The translations under genes were made by a program, and so were the position numbers. Positions 18,869 to 27,621 of a stretch of DNA of 64,000 nucleotides are shown here, piece by piece. The DNA comes from Acidobacteriota bacterium. Lineage in GTDB: Bacteria > Acidobacteriota > Thermoanaerobaculia > Multivoradales > JBCCEF01. How positions within the stretch are numbered: position 1 is the first letter of the stretch; each line of letters begins with the position of its first letter. Where the stretch lies: the NCBI GenBank assembly GCA_039030395.1, contig JBCCEF010000013.1:62001-126000 (forward strand). Direction: 5' to 3'. The notes beneath the pieces were generated by a model, which did not search any database, was not told where the DNA came from, and was given only the letters and a program-made list of their open reading frames with translations.

Positions 18869-19037
18869 GCGACCGAGCCCGTGAGGGCTCGGCGACGGCA
18901 AAGCCGCCGAGGACCGGGTGAGCCCGAAGAGAATCTTCGGGCGAGGGGGCGGAACGCGTGCGGGCGCCGAGCCCCCTTGAAAGGAAACTAGCAGCGTTGC
19001 TGAAATCATGCGCGAAGCGCATTCAGCAGCGCTGCTA
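18869..19037 (-). repeat. Stop-codon-abutting structured repeat, copy B
   Basis: Read in the direction of the HhH gene, the element begins CTAGCAGCGCTGCTGAATGC, and its TAG is the stop codon of that gene (19037-19035). The inner stem has a TTCG loop (ATGCGC-TTC-GCGCAT) and the outer arms close with CTAG near 18988. The body has GGGGGCTCGG, a second GC-rich stem, CCCGAAGATT/CTTCGGG, the core GGCTCACCCGGTCCTCGGC (one change from copy A) and GGGCTCGGTCGC at the distal end. Confidence 0.85.
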
Positions 19038-19442
19038 GTAGCTGATCTTCGGCTTCATCTTCTTGGCCTGGGCGATCCATCCCAGCACCTTGGCCTCGCC
19101 CGGAGCCACCCGGGTCCGCTTGGTGGAGGCCTGGGTCTCGGCCAGCTTCACCGCCAGGTTGGCGCCATTGCGGTTGCGCAGCTCCTTGACGGTATCGACC
19201 CCGGCCGCTTCGAGGAGTTCGGCGAACTGCTTGCCGATGCCGGTGATGCGCATCAGATCGGCCATATTCGCCCATTCCAGCAGTAGCTTCTCGCTGATGC
19301 CGGTCTCCTTGGACACCGCTTTGCGGCCCTTGCGGTCGGCACAATGCTTGAGAAAGTCGTTGGTGCTCTTGATGCCCGCCGGCTTCAGTTTGGCGGCGTA
19401 CTTCGGGCCAATCCCTTCGATTTCGTCGATCCGGTAGTTCAT
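19035..19442 (-). CDS. DUF4332-type helix-hairpin-helix protein
   Basis: This 135-residue protein contains two HhH-like units, IDEIEGIGPKYAAKLKPAGI (4-23) and LMRITGIGKQFAELLEAAGV (about 63-82), each with the GIG turn. The pattern matches DUF4332, a family of tandem HhH domains that probably bind DNA non-specifically. It is basic (KRTR, KKMKPK near the C-terminus) and has no signal peptide, so it should be cytoplasmic. The ATG at 19442 has GGAG-type sequence upstream (revealed as 'gaggagag' on the coding strand). The stop codon is shared with repeat copy B. Its cellular role is unknown. Confidence 0.8.
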   Translation of the reverse strand: MNYRIDEIEGIGPKYAAKLKPAGIKSTNDFLKHCADRKGRKAVSKETGISEKLLLEWANMADLMRITGIGKQFAELLEAAGVDTVKELRNRNGANLAVKLAETQASTKRTRVAPGEAKVLGWIAQAKKMKPKISY

Positions 19443-19635
19443 TTCGTTCTCTCCTCGGCAGCCGTGGCGAACGACCCTCGGGACTCGTCCGAAGGCGCCC
19501 GGCGGTGGATTGTAAGGCTCGATCTGCGCAGAGGTTATCGGAAATCGCGCGAAAGAGGAAAAGAGACCGGCAACCCCTACCGACCCTCGACGTACTCATA
19601 GGATGGGGACACCGTCATCGGCCCGGGAGGAGATC

Positions 19636-20757
19636 ATGACCCAGCACCTCGGCATTACCCGTCTCGGACGCGGATTCTCAGCGCTTTTCCTGTTTTTCGC
19701 TACCGCAGCACTCGCCTTCGGCTCCAGCGCGGAGAGTCCGACTCAGGGCGAGCCGTGGCTTTCGCCTTTCGCCGCCACCCCGGAGATCGAGCAGGCCACT
19801 CGGGTCATCGAGCGGGCGCCGGGCACCACCTTCCGCAAGGTCGAACGTCTGGTGGAGGCGATCTTCGACGAGCACCGGGGACTCCATTTCAAGTACGTCA
19901 GCTATCCCACCCTCACCGCCGGCCAGGCTTTCGAGCGCGCCGAAGGCAACTGCGTGTCGCTGGTCAACCTGATGATTGCCATGGCCCGCAGCGCCGGCCT
20001 CGAGGCCTACTTCGTAGAGATCCAGGACTTCGAGACCTTCCATCAGGTGGGAGAGGTGACCGTTCGCAGCACCCACCTGGTGGCCGGCATCACCGTCGAC
20101 AACCGAACCTTGACGGTGGACTTCTACCCCAACAGCACCAAGTCCTACCGTCGCTGGCGCCGTATCTCCGACGAACGCGGCACCGCCCATTACCACAACG
20201 CCGTCGCCGCCGAAGCCCTGCTGGCCGGCCGCCTGGACGCCGCCGAACGTCACCTCGCGCGGGCCCTGGACCTCGACGGCGGACTGGTCGAGGCCTTGAA
20301 CAACCGGGCGCTGGTCACCGCTCGCCGCGGCGACCGGCACCAGGCCATCGCACTTTTGCAGCAGGTTTTGCGCCTGGACCAGGAGTTCATACCGGCGATC
20401 GAGAATCTGAGCGGCATTTACCGCTCCGCCGGCCTTTCCCACAAGGCCGACGCGATGACCGCCCGGGCGCTCGAACTCGAAACGCGCAATCCCTTCTATC
20501 TTCTCGAACAGGCGAAAAAGAGCCTCTCGTCGTCCGACCTGGAGACGGCCCGGCACCTGCTCAAGCGTGCCCGGCGGATGGAGCGGCACATTCCGGACAT
20601 CCACCTGCTCCTCGGTCAACTGGAGCAGCGGAGCGGCAATGAGCAGAAGGCGGCGCGGCACTTCGCCCGGGCCGTACGCCATGCGGACGGACAGTCGCGA
20701 CTGTTCCAGGAGAGCCTGGAGAAGAAGATCGACAAGCTCACCCTAGCGAGTCGCTAG
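19636..20757 (+). CDS. Secreted transglutaminase-like protein with TPR domain
   Basis: This 373-residue protein starts at ATG 19636, where GGAGG lies directly upstream; an earlier ATG at 19603 would bury the signal peptide. The signal peptide ends near residue 31. A transglutaminase-like core follows with the triad C106 (AEGNCVSLVNL), H147 (STHLVAG) and D162 (VDFYPN). Four to five TPR-like repeats fill about 190-370 (ALNNRALVTARRGDRHQAIA is typical). Bacterial members usually act as cysteine peptidases or are structural, rather than as cross-linkers. The intact triad argues for activity here. The target is unknown. Confidence 0.82.
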   Translation: MTQHLGITRLGRGFSALFLFFATAALAFGSSAESPTQGEPWLSPFAATPEIEQATRVIERAPGTTFRKVERLVEAIFDEHRGLHFKYVSYPTLTAGQAFERAEGNCVSLVNLMIAMARSAGLEAYFVEIQDFETFHQVGEVTVRSTHLVAGITVDNRTLTVDFYPNSTKSYRRWRRISDERGTAHYHNAVAAEALLAGRLDAAERHLARALDLDGGLVEALNNRALVTARRGDRHQAIALLQQVLRLDQEFIPAIENLSGIYRSAGLSHKADAMTARALELETRNPFYLLEQAKKSLSSSDLETARHLLKRARRMERHIPDIHLLLGQLEQRSGNEQKAARHFARAVRHADGQSRLFQESLEKKIDKLTLASR

Positions 20758-20761
20758 CCCG

Positions 20762-21943
20762 CTAGGCCGCCAGGGGGCGATTGGGCCGCAGCCGCCGCAG
20801 CACATCGACCGCCTCACCCAGGCCTTCGAGGGTCAGCTCGAACATTGGGAAGACCTGGCGGATCCAGTGAATGGTCGGCGCCTTCCACACCTGCGGCGGC
20901 TCCGGATTGAGCCACACGGAATCCGGACAGCGGCGACGGATCCGCTGTAGCCAGGTCAGGCCCGAGTCTTCGTTGTGGTGGTAGTAGTCCAGGGCGCCTC
21001 CTACCCGGGTCAGTTCCCAGGGCGCCATCCAGGCGTCGCCGACGAACACCACCGACCAATGCTCGTCGAGTTCTCTGAGACGGTCGGCGGTGCGTTCACC
21101 GCGCCCATGCGCCATGTCCGTGTAGAGCTTCTCGTAAACGCAGTTGTGGAAGAACCGCACTTCGAAACGCTTGAAGTGCTGCGCCGAATGGGCGGCACTG
21201 AACAGGCGCTCGCACAGCTCCGTGTGGGGATCCATCGAGCCGCCGACATCCATCAACAAGAGGAGCTGCACCCGGTTGCGGCGCGGCGGCGCGAACACCA
21301 GATCGATCTCGCCGCCGTTCCTGGCGCTAGCGTCGACGGTGCCGTCGAGATCGAGTTCGTCCGGTCCCGGCTCCTGCCCCAACCGGCGCAGGCGCCGCAG
21401 CGCCAAACCGATTTGCCGGGTGTCCAGAAGGCGGTCACCGCGCAGATTGCGGAAGCGCCGTTCGCCAGCCACCTGCACCGCCGAGCGGCCACCGCCAGGG
21501 CCGCCGACCCGCACCCCGGCGGGGTTGCGGCCGCCGTGGCCGAAGAGCGACACGCCACCGGTTCCGATCCAACGGCTACCACCGTCGTGACGCTCCGTCT
21601 GCTCGGCGCGGCGCTCTTCGAACAAGCGGCGCAGGTCCTCCAGATCCATGCCCGCCGGCAGAGCCGCATCGAGGTTCGGCAACTCGGCGTTCTCTAGCCA
21701 CCGGAGCAACTCGTCGTCGATCTCGAAGGTGTTCTCGACGCCCCGAAAGAACGAGGCGAAGGCCCGATCCCACAGATCGAAGTCCGTTTCGCGCTTCACC
21801 AACAGCGCGCGGGCCAGGCTGTAGAAGGTGTTGAGATTGGCCCGGCCGTGGCCTTCGACCAGCGCTCGCATCAGCGCCAGCCACTCGGTCAAGCTCACTT
21901 TGAGCCCGCAGGCGCGCAGGAAGTAGAAGAAGTCGGTGAACAC
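20762..21943 (-). CDS. CoxE-like VWA domain protein (MoxR partner)
   Basis: I place the start at GTG 21943, giving 393 residues beginning VFTDFFYFLRACGLKVSLTEW. That is how CoxE-type proteins normally begin. The frame is open further upstream, but that stretch is repeat copy C. The C-terminal half is a VWA domain with the MIDAS motif DVGGSM (near residue 231). The middle has an Arg/Gly-rich segment. CoxE/VWA proteins work with MoxR AAA+ ATPases as metal-dependent chaperones or cofactor inserters. The MoxR gene is immediately upstream, separated by repeat copy C. The pair is clear; the client protein is not. Confidence 0.88.
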   Translation of the reverse strand: MFTDFFYFLRACGLKVSLTEWLALMRALVEGHGRANLNTFYSLARALLVKRETDFDLWDRAFASFFRGVENTFEIDDELLRWLENAELPNLDAALPAGMDLEDLRRLFEERRAEQTERHDGGSRWIGTGGVSLFGHGGRNPAGVRVGGPGGGRSAVQVAGERRFRNLRGDRLLDTRQIGLALRRLRRLGQEPGPDELDLDGTVDASARNGGEIDLVFAPPRRNRVQLLLLMDVGGSMDPHTELCERLFSAAHSAQHFKRFEVRFFHNCVYEKLYTDMAHGRGERTADRLRELDEHWSVVFVGDAWMAPWELTRVGGALDYYHHNEDSGLTWLQRIRRRCPDSVWLNPEPPQVWKAPTIHWIRQVFPMFELTLEGLGEAVDVLRRLRPNRPLAA

Positions 21944-22000
21944 AGCTCTACGACCCAGAAACCACGAGAAACCTGCACTCAAACAGACCACGCCCAAACT

Positions 22001-22155
22001 GCGACCGAGCCCGAAGAGCGAGGCGGCGGCTGAGCCGCCGAGGATGGGGTGAGCCCGAACCAACTGTTCGGGCGAGGGGGCGCCCCGCCCCCTGGACAAA
22101 TGAATCCGGCAGGGCTGCTGAAAACATTGGCGAAGCCACTTTCAGCGTTCTGCTA
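22001..22155 (-). repeat. Stop-codon-abutting structured repeat, copy C
   Basis: Read in the direction of the MoxR gene, it starts CTAGCAGAACGCTGAAAG, and its TAG is the MoxR stop codon (22155-22153). The inner stem has a TTCG loop (GGCTTCGCC) followed by AATGTTTTCAGC. The second CTAG arm is degraded here to GCCGGA. The body has AGGGGGCGGGGCGCCCCCT, CCCGAACAGTTGG, the core GGCTCACCCCATCCTCGGC and GGGCTCGGTCGC distally. It lies inside the MoxR-CoxE operon, where it would affect expression of the VWA gene. Confidence 0.85.
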
Positions 22156-22980
22156 GTGGTCGGCCCGCCGGCCGGCCCGCAGGGCCGCTTGGAGATCCGT
22201 CTCGCGCTTGAGGAGTACCCCGAGGAAGGGCAGCTCTTCCTCAATCGCCTCGGCCGATACGCCGCCCCGCCGCAGAGCGCCGATCCAGTCGATCAGTTCA
22301 CTGGTCGAAGGGCGCTTGCGCAGCTCGGACAGGTCCCGCAACCAGTAGAAGCGCTGCAACACCTGACGCAACAATTCTTCCTCGACATTCGGATGATGAA
22401 TTCGCACCACCTTCTCCATCGCCTCCTTGTCGGGGAAGGCGATGTAGTGGAAAACGCAGCGCCGCAGGAAGGCGTCGGGCAGTTCCTTTTCGTTGTTCGA
22501 GGTGATGATCACCACCGGCCGAAACTGCGCGGTGTGGGTCTCACCGGTCTCTTGCACCTGGAAGCTCATGCGATCCAGTTCATGCAGTAGATCGTTCGGG
22601 AACTCCATGTCCGCCTTGTCGATCTCGTCGATCAGCAGGACCACCCGCTGGTCGGCGGTGATCGCCCGTCCGAGGGGTCCCAGCTCGATGTAGGGAGAGA
22701 CGTCGCTGATGTCCCGATCGCCGAATCGGGCGTCGTTCAGGCGACGCACCGTGTCGTAGATGTAGAGGCCGTCCTGCGCCTTGCTGGACGACTTGATGTT
22801 CCAGGAGAGCAACTCCATCACCAGACTTTCGGCGACGGCCTCGGCGAGCACCGTCTTGCCGGTACCGGGCTCGCCGCGCACCAGCAGCGGCTTCTCTAAG
22901 GCGATGGACACGTCCACCGCATCCCGTAGGTCCGGCGAGGCCAGGTAGTTCTCCGTGCCGGTGAATTGTCGAAAGGTCAT
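22153..22980 (-). CDS. MoxR-family AAA+ ATPase
   Basis: This 275-residue ATPase has Walker A GEPGTGKT (36-43), Walker B RVVLLIDEIDKAD near residue 110-122, the sensor stretch VVIITSNNEKELPDAFLRRC and a C-terminal lid. MoxR-type ATPases act with VWA proteins as chaperones for metalloenzymes or cell-envelope functions. It sits 12 bases downstream of the ClpX-like gene and directly upstream of the CoxE-like gene, all on the same strand. Its TAG stop coincides with the terminal CTAG of repeat copy C. Confidence 0.92.
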   Translation of the reverse strand: MTFRQFTGTENYLASPDLRDAVDVSIALEKPLLVRGEPGTGKTVLAEAVAESLVMELLSWNIKSSSKAQDGLYIYDTVRRLNDARFGDRDISDVSPYIELGPLGRAITADQRVVLLIDEIDKADMEFPNDLLHELDRMSFQVQETGETHTAQFRPVVIITSNNEKELPDAFLRRCVFHYIAFPDKEAMEKVVRIHHPNVEEELLRQVLQRFYWLRDLSELRKRPSTSELIDWIGALRRGGVSAEAIEEELPFLGVLLKRETDLQAALRAGRRADH

Positions 22981-22992
22981 TGCAGGCTCCCG

Positions 22993-24186
22993 CTAGGCCA
23001 GTGCTTCGCGCACTCGGTCGGCGTCGATCACCAGTCGGGTGCGGCCGTCCTCCTCGCTCAAGCCGCCGCTATTCCAGGGATCGAACTCGTAGCGGTTGAT
23101 CACCTTGCTGAACACGTCGCGCAGCGCCCGGGCGCCGGTGCGGCTCTCTTTGGTGGCCTTTTCGGAGATCAAGGCCGAAGCCAGCGGCTCGATCTCGAGA
23201 TCGATGTCCAGGGTTTCGAAGAACCGGCGGGAGCGCACGAAGGGCGAGTCATAGGACTTGAGGAGGATCTGCTCCAGCACCTCGCGGGGCAGTTCCTTCA
23301 TCAGCACGATCTTGTCGAAGCGCGCCATGAACTGGGGCACCATGCCGTACTCGAAGAGGTCCTTCACCCGCAGGAACTCGCCGAGTTCGAAAATGGTGTC
23401 GATGCGCACTTTGCCGTCCGCCGTGCGGCGTGCCTCGGAGCGCAGCTTCACGCCGCTGCCGGGCTTGGTTACGCGGTTGTACACCTGGTCATAGAGCCCC
23501 TCGAAGGCTCCGCCGCAGACGAACATCATGCGCTCGGTGTTGATGCGTAGCGTCACCGGCCGCTCCTTGCCGTCTTCCCAGGCGTGGGTTTGGTAGGCCA
23601 CCCGCTCGCCCTCCATCAGGGTGAGGAGACCCTGCTGCAGCACGACGCCCAGCGGGTTGGGCTTGCCGCCGAGGATCGAGGTCATTTTGTCGATCTCGTC
23701 GATACAGACCGTCGCGCGCTCCATCGCCTGCTGCAGCTCGTCGGCGGTCGGTTCCTCGCTCACCACCAGCCGGGCGCGCTGTTCGATGCTGCGCAGCATG
23801 CGGTCCGGCCGGAACTCAGTGCGGTCCGAATCCACCAGCAGGTTGGCGTTGAGAATGGTCAGAGCGCGAAACGAACGGTATTCCGGCAGGGTGTCGTAGA
23901 GGCGCTGGATGTTGTTCATGATGGTGGTCTTGCCGGTACCGGAGTTGCCCACCAGAAGCAGGTTGCCGGAGACCCGGCCGGTGGTGTGCTTGTAGATCGC
24001 GACGGAGACGAAACGCAGCGCCTCGTCCTGCCCGAGCACACCGCGTTGCAGCTCCGAAAAGATCTCCGTCGGCGGGATGTCCTTGGGCTGGCGCAAGCCG
24101 TCCGGCGTACCGCGGTCCGGCGTTCCGGGGTCCGGCGTTCCGGACTCAGGTTGTGCTTCGAGGGTAGAGGAAGGGTTCGAATCCAT
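22993..24186 (-). CDS. ClpX-like AAA+ ATPase lacking the zinc-binding domain and IGF loop
   Basis: The likely start is the ATG at 24186 (397 residues), with CGGAGT about eight bases upstream; an ATG at 24204 is also in frame. A short N-terminal tail has three TPD repeats. The AAA+ core follows ClpX: Walker A GNSGTGKT (80-87), Walker B CIDEIDKM (161-168), MFVCGGAFEGL (near 215), LFEYGMVPQFMARFDKIV and the TGARALRDVF sensor-2 region. Canonical ClpX has an N-terminal Cys4 zinc domain and an IGF loop that docks ClpP. Neither is visible, so it probably does not feed ClpP. It leads the operon with MoxR and CoxE-like VWA genes, suggesting a chaperone or remodelling role with them. Confidence 0.82.
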   Translation of the reverse strand: MDSNPSSTLEAQPESGTPDPGTPDRGTPDGLRQPKDIPPTEIFSELQRGVLGQDEALRFVSVAIYKHTTGRVSGNLLLVGNSGTGKTTIMNNIQRLYDTLPEYRSFRALTILNANLLVDSDRTEFRPDRMLRSIEQRARLVVSEEPTADELQQAMERATVCIDEIDKMTSILGGKPNPLGVVLQQGLLTLMEGERVAYQTHAWEDGKERPVTLRINTERMMFVCGGAFEGLYDQVYNRVTKPGSGVKLRSEARRTADGKVRIDTIFELGEFLRVKDLFEYGMVPQFMARFDKIVLMKELPREVLEQILLKSYDSPFVRSRRFFETLDIDLEIEPLASALISEKATKESRTGARALRDVFSKVINRYEFDPWNSGGLSEEDGRTRLVIDADRVREALA

Positions 24187-24272
24187 GGTGCAACTCCGTG
24201 CCAACGATCAGTGAGCGCTCAGCCGGTAATACGAAAGAGAGGGCGCAACCGTCCTGTGCGGACCGCAAATCG

Positions 24273-24346
24273 TAGCACCGGAGGCCAACGGACGGAGCCC
24301 ATCGAGCAGGGGCTGTTAGAATCGACGGCAATCTAGCACCGGAGGC
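24273..24346 (+). promoter_or_regulatory. 13-bp direct repeat pair upstream of the VWA gene
   Basis: TAGCACCGGAGGC occurs at 24273-24285 and again at 24334-24346, 61 bases apart, in the divergent region between the ClpX-like operon and the Acidobacterial VWA gene. The identity is exact over 13 bases. It could be a pair of regulator sites or a small duplication. No regulator is known. Confidence 0.35.
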
Positions 24347-24369
24347 TCAGCACCCCCAAGGAGATCAAC

Positions 24370-26148
24370 ATGGCCCTGCTCCCGCGTCGCCCGCAGCTCT
24401 TCGCCACCCTGACGGCCCTGCCACTCCTCGCCGTTTTCTGCACTGCCCCGGTGGCGGCCCAGAACGACCTCTTCATCGATCAGCTCAACGTCAACGTGGT
24501 GAACGTCGAAGTGTTCGTCACGGACAGCGACGGCAACCGCGTCGCCGGCCTGACCGAGGACGATTTCGAACTGTTCGAGGACGGGCAACCGGTGGAGATC
24601 AGCAACTTCTTTACGGTTTCCTACCAGGACTCCTTCGCCTCTCGGGTCACCGATACGCGGCGCCCGGCACCCGTCCCCCGGCGCCCGGTGACCCCGGATC
24701 AGCAGCTTCACCTGGTGGTGTTCATCGACCACGCGCACATCTATCCACAGTCCCGGCGGCAGCTCCTGGAGGTGCTCGAAGGCTACCTCGAGGATCGGCT
24801 CTTCGAGGGCGACAAGATCATGCTCGCCAGCTTCACCCGCACCCTGGAAGTCGTCCAGCCCTTCACCCAGGATCACAAGCTGCTGCTCGACGGCCTCGCC
24901 AAGATGAGCCAGGAGGCCGCCTACGGCCCGACCATCGACGCCCAGCGGCGCCAGGCCTACCGCTCTATGACTCTTTTCGCCGAAGCCAACGACCCGGCGG
25001 CAGCGGCGGCGAACATCCGCCGCGCCCACGGCTTTGCCCGCACCTACGTACAGAACGTCCAGTCGAGCACTCGCCGCTCCACCCGCGCCATGGAACAGGT
25101 GTTGCGGTCCCTCGCCGGCTTGCCCGGCCGCAAGGCGATGCTGTACGTCAGCAACGGCATGCCGAAGCGCCCCGGCGAGGAGATCTACCAGTACCTGCAA
25201 GACATCACCGGCGCCGCCGCACTGCGCGGAGCGAACGTCACGGGGTTCACCATCGACCCCTCCCTCGAAGCCCTGCGGGAGGACGAGACGCCGTTGTTCG
25301 ACGCCGTCGCCCGGGAGGCCAATACCCATCAGGTGACCCTCTACACGCTCAACGCCGAGGGCGCCGGCGGCTCCAGCTCGAGCGCCCTGTCCGCCTCCTT
25401 AGGCCAGGTGGAGACGGGCTTCAGCGACAGCGGTCGGACCGGCCTGGACAACATCCGTTCGATGAACCTCGCCGAGCCGATGATCGATCTGGCGGAAGCC
25501 ACCGGCGGCTCATCAATCCTGAACACCCAGAACTTCGACGACGCCCTAGCCCGCCTGTCGGCGGACTTCGACACCTACTACTCCCTCGGCTACCGGGCCC
25601 CCAGCGGCGGCGACGGCGAATACCACAAGATCGAGGTGCGGGTGAACCGACCCGGCCTGCAGGTGCGCCACCGCACTGGCTATACGGACAAGCCCCAAGG
25701 CGAGCGCATCGCCGATCGCACCTACTCGTCACTGCTGCTCGACCTGGAGAGCAATCCTCTGGGCATCGAGATCGAAACCGGGGAGCCGGAAAAGCAAGCC
25801 CGTAACCGCTACCTGCTGCCGGTGCTGGTACGGATTCCGGTCCGCGAGATCACCCTACTTCCGAACGGCGAGCAGTCCGAAGGACGGCTGCAAATCTACC
25901 TGATCGTCAAAGACGAAGAGGGCGGCGTCAGCGACCTGCATCGGGAGCCCTACCCGGTGAAGATCCCGGCGGACATGGTGGACGAGGCCCGCGCCACGGA
26001 CATCGGCTATCTGGCCCGCCTCGAGTTGCGCAGCGGCAAGCCCAAGATCGCCGTCGGCGTGTGGGACGAGCTGTCCGGTCTGGAGTCCTTCGTTCAGCGC
26101 AGGGTGATCGTCGAGAACCCGAACAAGAAAGACCGTAAGGGAAAGTAG
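24370..26148 (+). CDS. VWFA-related Acidobacterial domain secreted protein
   Basis: This 592-residue protein starts at ATG 24370 with AAGGAG 12 bases upstream. A signal peptide ends at VAAQ (about 30). The segment NVNVVNVEVFVTDSDGNRVAGL followed by DDFELFEDGQPVEI is the characteristic opening of the 'VWFA-related Acidobacterial domain' family. The VWA-like region (about 115-420) has LVVFIDHAHIYPQSRR in place of a perfect MIDAS, so metal binding may be altered. It continues to YYSLGYRAP and VRVNRPGLQVRHRTGY, also family-typical. The C-terminal 130 residues are a beta-rich domain of unknown role. The family is abundant in Acidobacteriota and its function is not known. Confidence 0.88.
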   Translation: MALLPRRPQLFATLTALPLLAVFCTAPVAAQNDLFIDQLNVNVVNVEVFVTDSDGNRVAGLTEDDFELFEDGQPVEISNFFTVSYQDSFASRVTDTRRPAPVPRRPVTPDQQLHLVVFIDHAHIYPQSRRQLLEVLEGYLEDRLFEGDKIMLASFTRTLEVVQPFTQDHKLLLDGLAKMSQEAAYGPTIDAQRRQAYRSMTLFAEANDPAAAAANIRRAHGFARTYVQNVQSSTRRSTRAMEQVLRSLAGLPGRKAMLYVSNGMPKRPGEEIYQYLQDITGAAALRGANVTGFTIDPSLEALREDETPLFDAVAREANTHQVTLYTLNAEGAGGSSSSALSASLGQVETGFSDSGRTGLDNIRSMNLAEPMIDLAEATGGSSILNTQNFDDALARLSADFDTYYSLGYRAPSGGDGEYHKIEVRVNRPGLQVRHRTGYTDKPQGERIADRTYSSLLLDLESNPLGIEIETGEPEKQARNRYLLPVLVRIPVREITLLPNGEQSEGRLQIYLIVKDEEGGVSDLHREPYPVKIPADMVDEARATDIGYLARLELRSGKPKIAVGVWDELSGLESFVQRRVIVENPNKKDRKGK

Positions 26149-26155
26149 CCCGCCC

Positions 26156-26917
26156 TCAGATCGAGGCCCCGGCGTCGACCACCAGGGTCTGGCCGGTGAC
26201 CGCCGCCGCATCGGCCGACAGCAGATAGGCCACCGTCCCGGCGACGGCGATGGCGTCTACCCCCGCCGGCAGGCTTTCGCCGGCGCGCATTTGAGCAACC
26301 CGGGCCTCCGGCAGCTCGGCGGTCATCTCCGTCGCCACGAAACCCGGCACCACGGCGTTCACCCGCACCCCCCGTCGACCGACCTCCCGCGCCAGCACCC
26401 GGGTCAGGGCCAGCAGAGCTGCCTTCGAGGCCGCATAGGCCCCCTGCCCGGCCATCCCGCGCAAGGCTCCCAAGGACGAGACATTGACCACCGACCCGGC
26501 GCGCCGATGGAGCATGCCGCGGCTCACCGCCCGGCAGAAGCGGAAGGCGCCCCCCAGGTTGATGTCCATCACCCGGTCCCAATCGTCGTCGGAGGTCATC
26601 GCCACCAGGCCTTGGTGCGCGATGCCGGCGTTGTTGACCAGGGCCGCCAAGGGACCCTGCACCTCCTCCACCTCCCCCACCAGATCCTCCGGCCGGCGTC
26701 GGTCGGCCAGATCGCAGGGGTAGGCGTGGGCACCAGTGGCGGCGGCCAGGCGCCGCGCCTCGGCCGCCCGGCTGCGAAAGGTGAAGGCCACGGACCATCC
26801 GTCGGCGGTCAACCGTTCGACCACCGCCCGACCGATCCCGCCGCTACCGCCGGTGACCAGTGCTACCGGTCCTCGACTCGGCATCTCCTCCGTTTCCTGA
26901 CCTTCTGGACTGGTCAT
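26156..26917 (-). CDS. 3-oxoacyl-ACP reductase-like SDR (FabG-type)
   Basis: This 253-residue short-chain dehydrogenase has the NAD(P) motif TGGSGGIG (22-29), NNAG (95-98), the catalytic S147/Y161/K165 set (NVSS, YAASK) and a typical C-terminal VTGQTLVVDAGASI. It should reduce a beta-ketoacyl thioester on the ACP encoded in the same operon. The ATG at 26917 overlaps the stop of the GT2 gene (ATGA). The frame is open further upstream but overlaps the transferase and has no SDR features. It is the last gene of the ACP-KS-KS-GT2-KR operon. Confidence 0.92.
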   Translation of the reverse strand: MTSPEGQETEEMPSRGPVALVTGGSGGIGRAVVERLTADGWSVAFTFRSRAAEARRLAAATGAHAYPCDLADRRRPEDLVGEVEEVQGPLAALVNNAGIAHQGLVAMTSDDDWDRVMDINLGGAFRFCRAVSRGMLHRRAGSVVNVSSLGALRGMAGQGAYAASKAALLALTRVLAREVGRRGVRVNAVVPGFVATEMTAELPEARVAQMRAGESLPAGVDAIAVAGTVAYLLSADAAAVTGQTLVVDAGASI

Positions 26918-27621
26918 CGGGCCCCTCTCTGCTGATGGATCCGCCGCAGGCGCCGGCTGTCCCAGCGCGCCTGGAAAACCGCCCCGGCGATGCGCAGGCT
27001 GTCGATCAACGGTCGGTAGTGACTCGTACAGCGGCCGTCGGCGAAACCCAAGCGGATGGGCACCGAGATCACCGGCAAACCCAACCGCGCCGCCCGCACC
27101 ACCACCGCGCTCTCGGCCTCGAAGCGGGACTCCGGAAAGCCGGTGGCGGCGATGAGTCCGCGGGAATAGAGCCGGAAGCCACTCTGAATGTCCGTCAACG
27201 GCCGGCCGGCGAGAATCGAAATCAGCGACGACGAACAGCGGTTGCTCGCCTTGCGCACGGCGCTCATTTGCTCGAAGAGGTGATCCCGGGTGCCGATGAC
27301 CAGCTCTTCGCCGCCGCGCGAAGCGGCGAGCAGACGTGGGATCTCCTCGGGCAAATGCTGACCGTCCGCGTCGAGGGTCACCACCGCTTGCCAACCGTCC
27401 TCGAAGAGGGTTCGAAAGGCCGTCGCCAGGGCCCGGCCCTTGCCGCAATTGCGCCGGTGGCGCACCACCCGGGCGCCCGCCGCCTCGGCCGCCTCGGCGG
27501 TGCCGTCGTCGGAGCCATCGTCCACCACCAGCACCTCTCCCATGACTTTGCGGGTGCCGGCCACCACCGCGCCGACGGAGGCCTCGGCCTGGTAGGCCGG
27601 GATGACCGCCGCTACCTTCAC
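26914..27621 (-). CDS. Family 2 glycosyltransferase (dolichol-phosphate mannosyltransferase-like)
   Basis: This 235-residue GT-A enzyme begins VAAVIPAYQAEASVGAVV and has DDGS (34-37) and DADGQH (84-89), the nucleotide-sugar and metal-binding motifs of GT2. The IQSGFRLYSRGLI stretch and the absence of C-terminal membrane helices match soluble DPM1/polyprenyl-phosphate transferase-like proteins. In this operon it may glycosylate a lipid or the assembled acyl product, as GT2 enzymes do in aryl polyene-type clusters. Its ATG overlaps the KS-beta stop, and its stop overlaps the ketoreductase start. Confidence 0.88.
   Translation of the reverse strand: MKVAAVIPAYQAEASVGAVVAGTRKVMGEVLVVDDGSDDGTAEAAEAAGARVVRHRRNCGKGRALATAFRTLFEDGWQAVVTLDADGQHLPEEIPRLLAASRGGEELVIGTRDHLFEQMSAVRKASNRCSSSLISILAGRPLTDIQSGFRLYSRGLIAATGFPESRFEAESAVVVRAARLGLPVISVPIRLGFADGRCTSHYRPLIDSLRIAGAVFQARWDSRRLRRIHQQRGAR

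Noticed and set aside
21944-22099. N-terminal extension of the CoxE-like frame
   Set aside because: It overlaps repeat copy C; CoxE-type proteins begin with the VFTDFFYFLR stretch at GTG 21943.
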